A DNA stretch of 64,000 nucleotides. Origin: Sarcocystis neurona. Lineage: Eukaryota > Apicomplexa > Conoidasida > Eucoccidiorida > Sarcocystidae. Positions 1 through 11,300 of this stretch are shown here, in pieces. Location: the NCBI GenBank assembly GCA_000727475.1, contig KL647295.1:484839-548838 (forward strand). Direction: 5' to 3'. The notes beneath the pieces were generated by a model. The model made no database searches and had not been told where the DNA came from. It worked only from the letters and a program-made list of their open reading frames with translations. The first letter of the stretch is position 1. Each line of letters starts with the position of its first letter. The position numbers and the translations under genes are program-made.

Positions 1-540
1 CCTCGGGAATATCGTCAGCTCCACTCAGAGAGACGCACACTTCTTCTGTACATTCAAACATATACATATATATTAAAACCTTTCTACACATATATACATA
101 TTTGAGAGTCAGAGGTATGCACATACACATATTGTATCTGTACACAGGAGGAAGGTATATATACATACATACACATATATATACACATACATGTGAGTCA
201 GATATAAATATGTATACACATACGTATAAAATAACTACGGGAGCAAGGCATACATATGTATATATGTGTGATGTACGCACATATATGTACGCATATATAA
301 AATCCATATACAGGAGGAAGGTGTACATGTGTACATATATATATATACATGTATATATGTATATATATGTATATATGTATATATGTGTATATGATGTATG
401 TGTATATGAGTCAGATATATATATATATATATGGTACTGTCTTACCAAAAAGAGTTCTGCTGTGGAGGGGTGCGTCACAGTTGAGAATTTACGGGAAGCA
501 GTTGTCGTCCGTGCACCTCCTTCTCCCTAACTCGTCCCTG
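1..540. repeat. TA/TG-rich microsatellite block
   Basis: This is mostly irregular TATA/CATA/GTATA microsatellite, densest at 57-440. Two short motifs recur in it: gagtcag at about 105, 193 and 407, and caggaggaagg at about 146 and 310. That suggests a decayed tandem unit of 100-200 bp. Reading frames across it (Tyr/Ile/His/Thr-rich) are by-products of the repeat. I see no gene. Confidence 0.8.
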
Positions 541-2330
541 CGGGTGTTTCGTTCTGCTGTTGCCGCTACTTTCTGCTGTTGCTGCCACCTCCTGCTGTTG
601 CTGCTATCTACTGCTCTGGCTGCTACCATCTGCCGTTGCTGCTACCGTTTGCTGTTGCTGCTCCATTTGCTGTTTCTCTCACCTCCTGATGTTGCTGCTA
701 CCATCTGCTGTTGCTGCTACCATCTGCTGTTGCTGCCACCTTCTGCTGTTGCTGCTAACACCTGCTGTTGCTGCTACCACCTGCCGCTGCGGCTACCGCT
801 GCTGCTCCTTGCGCCGACGTGGTGTTGGTAATTCGTGTAGCTGCTCCCTGCTCCAGCCTGCTGCTCTTGCTGCTACTTGCAAACGCTCCTCTTTCTTTCC
901 CTTCTTTGTCGTCTGTGCGTAGACCTTCTGCTGATGCTGCATGTATCTGCTGCTGCTACACGCTTCTGTTTCTGACGCTGCTGCTGCTTCTGCTGCTGCT
1001 GCTGCGTGTCTCTGATGCCAGCAGCCGCTGACTGACGTCACCTGCTCTGACAGTCCCTGCTGCCGCTGCTGGGCACGTTGCTGCTACTAACACCTGCTGC
1101 TGCTTATGCCTACAGCTCAAGTTGCTCTGTGTGCTGCTTCTCAGACGTGTACTGCTGCTGCTGTTGTGGGAGTGCTACTTGGAGCTGCTGCTGCTCCTCC
1201 CGTACCTGCTGTTCTTAGTCAGCCTGCTGCTGGTGCGTCTAGTGCCACCGCGTCCTGCTGCTGCTGTGGATGCGGCTGCTGTTGCTGTGCTGCTGCTCTG
1301 CGCCCCGCGGCTGCTGGGAATGTTGTTGTAGCGGCTGTCGATATTGCGGCAGCTGCTGCTGCTGTTGTACGTGATCCTTCCACGGGCCTAGTGCTACTAC
1401 TGCTGCTGCTAATGTCCCTGCTGTTGCTGTTCCTGTCCCTGCTGTTGTTGCTGCTGTCGCTGCTGTCGCTTCTGCTGTCCCTGCTGTTGCTTCTGCTGTC
1501 CCTGCTGTCGCTTCTGCTGTCCCTGCTGTTGCTGTCCCTGCTGTTGCTGTCCCTGCTGTTGCTGTTCCCGCTGTTATTGCTGCTGTCGTTCCTGCTGTCC
1601 CTGCTGTTGCTTCTGCTGTCCCTGCTGTTGCTGTCCCTCTGTTATTGCTACTGTCGCTCCTGCTGTCGCTGCTGTTGCCTCTGCTATCCCCGCTGTTGCT
1701 ACTGCAGGTATTGCTGCTTTTGGTGCTCGTGTGCATGTTGCCGCTGCTGCTGTTGGGCTTGAGACCTCTGCTGCTGTGCGTGCTGCTGCTGCAGCAGCAG
1801 ATACGACTGTCACCGCATCTACGCTTGCTGCTGATGTTTCCCTCCCTGTTGCAACGCAGCGTAGTGGGGGCAGCAGCTGTGGCATCACTGCAACGACAAC
1901 GGTTTTTACTTCTTCTGATGCTGCTGTTTTCTCTGCTGCTGGTGCGCCTGCTTCTTCTGCTGTTCTGCTGCTGCTGCCTATTATCCCGCCTAGTGAGCAC
2001 TCTGCTGCAGCTACTATTGTGTCTCCTTGTATGGCTGCCCTCTCCCTGCTGCTGTCTCTCTTGCTGTTGCTGCGAAAACTACAGCTGCTGCTGCTACTGT
2101 ACTGGCTACCGCTGCTGAAGCAACACCCGCTACCATTGTTGCCGTCACTACTGTTGCTGTTTCTGCTGTCACTCCTGCCGCTGCTACTTACTTCCTGGTG
2201 CTGCTGTGGCTCTAACGTCCGCTGCTGCTGCTGCTGCCCTTCGTGTTGCTGTGCTTTCCCGTGCTCGTCGGGACGTATAACTTCTTCTTGGTGCTGCGCC
2301 GTTGCTGCTCAAGCCTGCAGAGGCAAGTCG
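541..2330. repeat. CTG/GCT trinucleotide-rich block, coding status unresolved
   Basis: The plus strand is rich in CTG/TGC/GCT. It includes a 15-bp minisatellite at about 1425-1690 built on ctgttgctgtccctg. The block lies just past the stop codon of the minus-strand giant gene, so it may hold its 3' UTR. All six frames are largely open because the repeat has no stop. The most protein-like stretch is a plus-strand Ala/Val/Thr/Ser frame at about 1690-2010, but it has no convincing start or homology. I make no gene call. Confidence 0.6.
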
Positions 2331-2333
2331 GGT

Positions 2334-5300
2334 TCACCGAGAATGCAAAGAAGAAAAACTAGCTGCAGCAACTTCGCCAAGAAGGCGCATCTTTATGAAT
2401 TTGCGGATACGCTTGGGGTGCCTCTTCACCAGCTGGGGGTGGTGCTGCGCGTAGCACCGCAGCAGCTGCTGCAGAAAGAAGAAGTTGCTGCTGTCCAACG
2501 ACGATTCCGCTGCGCGCAGGCGGTCAAGTACTGCTGTCATGAGCCCTGCTGCCAAAGAGCCCGAACCCGTCGCTGGCGCAGTAGCAGCACCAGAAGGATC
2601 AGCCGGACGGTCCTCAGCAGAAGCCACACCTGCAGCAGACGGCAGCACTTTACCAGCAACAGTAGACTGCGCCGTTTCAACAGCAGAAGCGACAGCAGAT
2701 GAAGGCAGGCCAGCCGAAGCAGCAGCAGCAAGACAAGCAGTACAAGGCAACAAAGCAGCACCAAAGACATCAGATGGAGGCGCCGCAGCTGCAGCAGGAG
2801 CAGTAGAGTGACTACCAGCGACGGCAGGAGAGGGCTGCACGGAAGAAGGTGAAGAAGAAGTAGCAGCAGCAGAGGGTGGCCGCACAACAATACTGAAGGA
2901 AGGCTGTTCTGGAAGAGGAACGGCTGCAGGAGCAGCAGTGGGAGGCCTTGTTGCAGCAGCAGCACCAGCATGTGGAGGGGGAGACGCAGCAGGAGCTACC
3001 CCGGTAGCAACAGCAGCGGCGGGAACAGGGAATGAAGGAAGAGCAGCAGTGTATAGTGCAGTAGCCGGAACAGCGGTGGAAGCGGTAACAGCACGAGCAG
3101 CAGCAGTCCCTGGTGCAGGGGCAGCAGCGGACAAAGCACCCGCAGTCCGAGCGCCGACGGCGGCTGCGGGGAAGACCCCCCCTGCTGCAGAAGCAGCACC
3201 AGCAGCAACAGTGCAACTGAGAACAGCAGGGGCACGGGCAATCCGCCCAACAGCACTAGCAGCAGCTGCAGAACCTTCACACAAAGGCGGGAGCGCAGCA
3301 GCAGCCGGCGTTCGGTCGAAGGGAGAGTGGGGAGGCGGAGCAGCAGGGAGCGGGTGTGCAGAGAGCCAGCAGTGCTGCGGGCACCGGCTGTTTTGCCGCT
3401 TCTGCGGGTGATACAGCAGGGACAGTAAATCCAGCTGTACGTACAGCCAAGCCGTTTGCAGCAGCTGGTGCGGACTGTACACGGCAGCATTTCGTACAAC
3501 ATGCGCTGCAAGGGCTTGCAGCAAGCTCAGCAGCTCAGCAGCAGGGAGCAGTTCCTGCGGTGCGTAGAGCGGCTCCGGACCCGCCTCCGACGGAAGGTTA
3601 CCACCTCTCCGCTGCTTTTCACTTTCAAGAGCTTTCCGTACATGCTGCGGTACCTCCCCCTGCTGCTCTTCCTGCTGCTGCTCTTCGTGGTGCTGCCCCT
3701 CCGGCAGCTGTTCTTCCACCCGTTGCTGTTCATCGTGCTGCACGTCCTGTTGCTGTTGGTGCTGTAGCTGCTGCTGCGTCTGCTGCTGCTCTTCGCGCTG
3801 CTGCAGCTGCTGCTGGTGCCGCGTCCGTAGCAACTCCAAGAGCAGCAACCTGCGCAGGGCGTCAGCAGTCTGCGCAACAGCAATGCAGTCCACGGACCCC
3901 TCCTGGTTTACCAGCAGCTGCAGCAGAAGCAACAGCAGCGGCCTGAACACTTTTTCTCTGTTGCTACTGCTCTGCAGGACGGCGAACGCGGTCGGGCGGA
4001 CTCGCTGCTGCACCGTAGATATGAGGCTTGACAGCGACACTCTGGCAGCCCACTCCCGCAGCTGTTCTTCCGCCTCCGCTAACGTCCACTTCGAAGTTGC
4101 ATTTCCTCCGGCTGCTGTTGCTGCAGTGGCCGATGTTGCTGTTGCTCTTGGCACTTCTGCTGCTGCTGCTGCTCGTGCTGTGGCCGCCGAGAGTCCTGCA
4201 GCTGCTGTTGAGGCTGCAAAAGGCGCTGCCGGTGCTGCTGCCTCGTCCGTTGCTAACGCTGCCTCCTCGGGTGCTGCTGCCACTGCTGCGGCATATTCCT
4301 CTGTTGTCATCTGGTTATCCATTGCTGTTTTTGTTGCCGAACAACGTCGTGCTGCCGACGAAGCTTCTGCTGCTGCTGCTGCCTTCCCTGTTACTGCTGC
4401 CTTGCACACTGCTGCACTTGCTATTTCCGCTGCTGCGGCGGTTCCTTGTGCACCTGCAGTAATTCCTGGAGCTCCAGGATTTCTCATGGGAGACGGCCGT
4501 GTGACTGTGTTCCTATTGGAACGGCTTGCTTCGTCCTTGGGATGTGGTGAGGCCGCGTGTTGCTGCTGTTCTCTTCGATCAGTCGTAGAGTCAACCTGCC
4601 GCTGTTGCTGCAACGCGAGGAAATGCTGCTCCTGCCGCAGCGGCTCTTGCTGCTGCTGCAGTTGTTGCTGTTGCTGCCTGAGGCGCGGACGAAGTTGCTG
4701 CTTCGGGAACTCGACGCGGAGCTGCTGACGCGGCTGCTCCTCGTGCTTTCTCCGCTGCTGCTGTTGTTGCTGTCGCTGCTGCTGTTCTCCTTCCCGAACG
4801 CCTAGGAACGGCTGCAGCAGCAGGTGGGGACTGCCAAAGCCTGGCTTCTGTGGGTGGTTTGCAAGGTACAGCTGCTGCTCCTCCTGCTGTCCAGGAGGCG
4901 TGCGTAGTATGCTGCTGCTGCTGTTTGGTAGTGTGTTGCTGCTGCGTGACAGGGTCTCGCATTGCTTAGCACTGCCGCTGCAGACAGGGGAACGAGAAGG
5001 GAAGCAGCTTCTAGAGGTGCTCCTGCTGTCGCAGCTGTTTTCTGCTGCTGCTGCTGCTTCTTCATCTGCGTGACTCAGGAGCTTCGCCAGACCCCACAGG
5101 ATGACAGACCAGGCGCGCTGCAGTGCAGCAGCAGAGGTCGCCAGTTGCTGCAGCTGCAGCGCATGGCAAGTCCTTTCAGAGGCGACGCTGCTGCTGCTTG
5201 TTTGCTCCGCGTTCTCTACCCCACGCGCTTCTGCGCTTGTCTCCGTCCAGTGCCGGTAATGCTGCAACTTCCTCCCACCCCGCTCCTCCTGATGCTCGAC

Positions 5301-8300
5301 AGCTGCGGCTGCTTCAATTTCTTGCTGCTGCTGGTGCTCCTCCTCCTCCTCGCCCAGGGACGGCTGCTGTGAGTGCTGTCTGTTCTGCCGCCTTGGCTGC
5401 TGCAGGGTCTCCTGCTGCAGTCCCTTTGACTCTTCCCGCTGATGGACGCACGCGGACGCTGCTGTTTCAGCAAGGAGAGCAGCAGCCGCGTCCATCACCG
5501 ACTGCAGCAGGTGTAATCCCAGGTTCACGTTGTGCTTCCCAACTGCGTGCAACGCCAAGGAAAAGCCGACTAGGCGCCTTTCGTAAGTGAAGCATCCTTT
5601 TTCCCCGTCCTGCTCCTGCTCCTCCTTCTGCTGCTGCTCCTGCTGCAATGCGGCTCGCTGCTGCCAGTTGCTTTGCTCTTTCTGCTTCAGCTGCCGCTGC
5701 TGGTGCCGCACACGCTGCTGTTGCTGCTGCATCTGCTGCTGTTGCTTCTGCACTTGCTGCTGTTGCCTCTGCATCTGCTGCCGTTGCTGCTGCATCTGCT
5801 GCTGTTGCTGCTGCATCTGCTGCTGTTGCTGCTGCATCTGCTGCTGTTGCCACTCGTGTTGCTGCTGCGGCTGGCGCCCTCCCTTTCGTTGGGCGGCGGA
5901 ATCTTGCAGCTGCGGCTGCTGCTGGTGCTCCTGTTGGTGTTCGTCTACCTGCTGCTGGTGTTTCTTTTCCTCGTGCGGCACGTGATCCACGTGGTGTTTC
6001 CGTTCCTCCTGTCCCAGCTGCTGCTGGTCTTCCGCCGCTGCATAAGAGGGACGGATTTGCTGCTCGGACGTAGCTGCACGTGGCAGCAGCTGCAGCAGCC
6101 GCCGCAGCAGCAGCTGCAGCATCAGGCTTCGCTGCTGTGGGGAGAGCCCGGCGCAAGTGCTGCAGGCATTCATGGCGCTGGCAGCCAGCTGTGGCGTCCA
6201 GCTAGCTGCTGCTGCCGGCAGCAACGCGTCTTCGAAAACTGCAAGAAAAACGGCGGCTACAAGGTGCTGAGCTGCTGCAGCACCACCACCGGGAGCACCG
6301 GCAGGAGCAACGGCAGTACTAGTAGAAGCAGCAGCAGACGCAGCTGCAGAGGCGGCAACAAAAGGCGACTTTTTCAGCTCGATAGCAGCAGCAGCAGTAG
6401 CAGGACGACGAATAAGAACAGTCTGCCTAAGCCGAGCAACAGAAGCAGCAGCCGGATCGGAAGACAGAGGAAGATGAGCAGCAACGGCAGCAGGAAGGCT
6501 GCAGAACGCAGAAACAGCGGTAGCAGGAGAAACGCCAGCGTCGGAGGCGCACGCCGCATCGCCTGTCGCACTCGACACAGCGGCAGCAGCAGAGGGAGAA
6601 TCTTCAAGAGATAGGTCAGCTGCAGCAGGGCACGCAGCCCCAGAAGAAATGAATGCAGCAGCAGCTGAAGGCGAGCCAGCAGCGGCAGCAGTAGCAGCAG
6701 CGGAACGGAGCGCAGAAGCCGCAAGAGGCCTTTCACGACGGTGAGCAGCAGAGCCGGAAGTGGAAGCCGCAGCAGCTGCGGCAGGAAGAAGCTGCTGCAG
6801 TTTGACACAGGCACAGAGCAATTGCACCGCACTCACGAGGGGTAGCTGCTGCCTCAACTTGGTAGACGACAGCAGCAGCGACAGCAATGTTGCAGTGCTG
6901 CAGCGTAGCGCTGCCACAAGAATAGACGAGGCGCTGCTCCTGCATTTGGCTCCTGCTGCTGCTGCGTGATGAAACGTCCCGGCGGGGTCTGCTGCAGCAG
7001 AAGACCCGCACTTCGACACTGCGCAGGGCCAGAAACACAGCGCTGCTGCTGCTGCCGCGTCCACCACTGCTGCGGCCACTACAACCCCAACTTCAGTCGC
7101 AGGAGCAGCAGCAGCGGCAGGAGCACTACCTACAGACGCAGACGTTGGAGCAGGAGCAGCAGCGGCAGCAGCAGCGTCGACAGCAGCATCGACTGTAGCA
7201 GCAGGAGGAGGAGCACTACATACAGAAGCCGGGGCTGCGCCAGGAGAGGTAGCGGCAGCAACAGCAGAATGCCCGATTGTTCCCGCCGCAAGAGCATAAG
7301 CGACAGTGGGCTCCGCAACATGAGGAGCAGCAACAGCCTCAAATGCACCTGCAGCAGCAGCGGCAGTCCCACCGCCGCCGCTGTAAGGAGCAAAGGGAGC
7401 AGAAAACGCAGGAGCCATAGCAACAGCCTCCGTCGGCATCGCAGCAGGTCCGGCTGTAGCAGTAGCAGCTGCATCGGTGGCAGCAGGGGGGAGTGGTAAA
7501 GTGTCAGAAGGAGCTGCTAGGTCCACAGCAGCAGAATGGCAACCGCCAACAAAGGATGCGGCTCTTTGGTGTTCTGCGTACCAGGACGAAAGGGACAGAA
7601 AATCGGAGCCTGCCGCAGCTGTTGGTGCTGCACGCGCTTGTCCTGGCGTCTCTGCAGCTGTCGGAGGTACCCCTGCTGCTGTTGCTGCATGTCTCGCTTT
7701 TAGTGTTGCTGCTGCCTTCTCTGCTGCTGCGTCGCCTTCGACTTTTCTTCGGTCTGTCGTTGTTTCTTCCGCGCCGGTTCCTCCTGCACCTGCTGCTCCC
7801 GCCCGTCTGCACCCTGCTGCTGCTGCTCGTATTGCTGCTGTTGTTGCCGCTCGGGTTGCAGTGACTGCTTCGTCTGCTGCTGCTGGTGACAGAGTTGCTG
7901 CATTTGCTCCTCGTGTTGCTGCTGCTGCTGCCGCTTCTCGCCGTGCAGCCCTCCCTGTGGCAGCCTTCGCGAGACTCACGACGCTGTCTCGCTGCAGGCG
8001 CGCATGGGAGAGGGCAAAGGAAGAGAGGGCCATCGAGATATCTTGCGGTGTAAGTACACTGCAGCGGCGGCGTACCTCTGCTGCTGCGGCGGCAGCAAGA
8101 GGCAGATGTAGCAGCTGCAGTCGCGCGTAGCTGTTCAAAAAAAACAGCAGCAGATGCATCGGAGCTGCAGCAGCGCAGCGGGCCAGACGTGCTGCAGCAG
8201 CAGCCAGGAATGGCAGCCACACAGTCCACAACGCGTCCTCCCAGGACAACGGGATACATGTGCTACCCTCTTCTCCCACGGTCCTGCTGCTGCTGCTAAG

Positions 8301-11300
8301 GTTGTCACTACTGCGAACTCCCAAGTGGAGGGTAGTACTGCTGTTATCTATCGTCGGCTCTACATTGCTGCTGCTGCCGCTATTAATTCTAGTAGTTTCA
8401 ACATTGCTGCGGCTGCTTTTCTTACTGCCACGTGACGAGGCGCTGCTGCTGCTGTCGAACCTGTGGCTGCTGCTGGCAGCCATGCCGCTGGTGGGACGGG
8501 CACTGACGATGTGTGTGCTGCTGGTTCTGCTGCTGAACGAAGAGGTCCACCTGCTGCTGCTGCTTTGCACATTTGACACGTGTCTGCTGCTGCCAGGGTT
8601 CCTTGGAAGCGCTGTAGAAGCGCTGTCACCGGTGCTGCTGTCAGCCGTGCTGCTGCAACTGCTCGTCTGCTGTTGCTGCCGAAGGTGACGGCACGCGAGG
8701 TCTTGCTGCAGCCGAGGCGTGAGCGGGTGCAGCAGCAGCAGCGACAGCAGAGGCACCAGCAGCTGCTTGTATTGCAGCAAGGACATGCGAGGAAGAAGAG
8801 AAACTGCCGCTGCTGCGATGGCAAGATGCAGCTGCAGCAGCCTCTGTTGCGCCTGCTGCTGGGCGGCCACTTGCGGCTGCTGTTGGATAGCCAGTCGCTC
8901 CTGCGGCTGCAGCAAAACGAGCATCTGCTTTTGTTCACAACGGTGCTGCTCCTGCCGCTGTCTGAGCTGCTGCTGAAGTGAAGTCTGCTGCTGTTGCAAA
9001 AGGAGGAGCACGCGGAGCTGCTGCTCCTGCTGGTGCATCACTTTCTGTCGCGCCTGTGACTCGATCTGCTGCTGCTGCTCCTGTAGCTGTCGCTCCTGCT
9101 GCTGCAGCGTGATCTGTTGCTGCTGTGGCTTCAGGCTCTGTTGACGTAGTGGGACACCGTGCTGCTGCCCAGCGTGTGCTCGCTGCCGGTGCTGCTCCTG
9201 CTGCTGCTCAGGAGGAGTGCGTCCAGGTGTCCCTGCAGCATACCCAGAAGCCTCGCCGGGAGTTGCTGCAGCAGATGCTACCGACTCAATACGTGAAAAA
9301 GCAGCAGTAGCAGGAGCTGCAGTGGTAGCAGCAATAGCTGCAGGAGCAGCAGCACGAGCAGCAGGAGGAGCGGCTGCAGGAGCAGCTGCAGGAGCAGCTG
9401 CAGGAGCAGCTGCAGGAGCAGCAGCAGGAGCAGCTGCAGGAGCAGCAGCAGGAGCAGCTGCAGGAGCAGCAGCAGGAGCAGCAGTAGCTGCTGCTGTAGG
9501 AGCAGGAGCAGCAGCAGCAGTAGCTGCAGGGGCAGGAGCAGCAGGAGGAGCAGCAGCAGCTGCTGCTGTAGGAGCAGGAGCAGCAGCAGCAGTAGCTGCA
9601 GGGGCGGGAGCAGCAGCAGCTGCTGCTGTAGGAGCAGGAGCAGCAGCAGCAGTAGCTGCAGGGGCAGGAGCAGCAGGAGGAGCAGCAGCAGCTGCTGTCG
9701 TTGGAGCAGGAGCAGCAGCAGCAGTAGCTGCAGGGGCGGGAGCAGCAGCAGGGGCAGCAGCAGGAGCAATAGCTGCGGGAGCAGTAGCTGCAGGAGCAGT
9801 AGCTGCACGAGCAGCAGCCGCGCCCAGGACGGAAGTCGCAGTGGTAGGAGTGGCAGCAGGAGAAAGAGAAGCAACAGGAAGGAGCGCGGGGCGCCGGGTT
9901 TGTGCTGCTGTTGGCTGCTGCTGCTTTGAGGAAGAGCCACAGGCGAGAGAGAAGGAAGAGATGGGGAGTTGCAGCAACAATATTTGCTGCAGCCGCGGTG
10001 CATGCGCCAACACAAACGAGAGTTCGTTCACGCACATATGGGGTGCTGCTGCTTCTAAATCGCGCAGCAACATCAAAAGAGCTGCCTCCTGCTGCTGCTG
10101 TTGGGTGTCTGTTGCCGGGGCGTGGTCCTCGGCCTCCTGCCGTTGCTGGAACAACAAGTCGGCTCCTGCTACTCCTCTTCTCCCCTGCAGCAGCTGCTGT
10201 CGATCTCCCGTCACTGCGTCCCTCTCGTGCTGCTGCGGCAGTGCGTCTGCTGCTGACGCCGGCGCCTGTCGCTGCTGCTGTTGCTGCGCCGGCCACAGCT
10301 CGGTCGCCACTGCGTCGTACCGATGCTGCTGCTGCTGCAGTCGTATGTGTGAGCCGTTGGCTGCTGCCTCTGCTACTTTCTGCTGCTGCGGCAGAGACTC
10401 TGAAGCGCAGTGCAGACAAGAGGGCAGTCCTTCTGCTGGCTGCTGCTCCTGCTGCAAAATCTCCGCTGCCGCTCTCTTCCGCTGCTGCTGCTGCAAAATT
10501 TCTGCTGCTGCTCTCTTTTGCTGCTGCAGCTTCAGGGATGTTGCTGCTGCTGCAGTCAAAAGTTCTCGCAGACGGCGGACGGGCTCGCACGCCCCTCGCC
10601 AGAGCTGCAGGGAATCTGCTCGAGATCTACCTCGTCCCCAGCTGCCTTCGCCTCTGCTGTTGCAGCTCGTGGTGCTTCTACCGCTGTCGCTGTCACTGCT
10701 GCTGCTGCCACTGCGTTTGCTGCTACTGTCATTGCTGCTGCTGCTGGTGTTGCTTTGGCTGGGGCTGCCGGTGCTGGTAGTTCGGCTCCTGTGCGTCCTG
10801 CTGCAGTTACTTTGACTCTCACTACTGCTGTTGCCTCTGCTGTTGCTGCTGCTGCCCCTACTGATGCGTCGGCCCTTGCTGTTGCTGCTGCTGTTGCAGG
10901 TGCTGCTGCAGCCGTCAGGACTCCTGCTGCTGCTGTTGCTGCCGCTACAGCTGCTGTTGTTGCACAAGTCTTCAGCTGCAGCACCAACAGCAGCTCTTGT
11001 TATTATAACGGCGTGTTTCCCCACAGAAGGAACGAAAATGAATGGCTTCGCTCTTGCTGCAGCAGCAGCAGCAGTTCCACCACGGACAGGCGCTTCAGGA
11101 GCTGCTGCAGCACAAGTGCTGTCGGTCTGAGCAGCAGCAGCAGCATCAGACGGCACGTGGCGCTTCCCTGCATGCCTGTGAGCTGCCCCCGAGCACGCCG
11201 GTGCTGAGGAGGAAGCCAAAGCAAAGGACAGACGAGAAAGAGAATTTGCAGAAGAAGCAGAGTGGAGAACAAAGGACGACCGACGCCTGATAGACGTGGG

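Noticed and set aside
541..2700. Long plus-strand ORFs rich in Leu, Cys and Ala.
   Set aside because: CTG repeats have no stop codon in any frame, so these ORFs arise automatically and show no domain, start context or splice evidence.
9217..10815. Plus-strand 532-codon ORF of Ala-Gly repeats.
   Set aside because: It is antisense to the giant minus-strand frame and consists of the antisense reading of the Ala-Pro minisatellite followed by Ser/Cys/Leu repeat.
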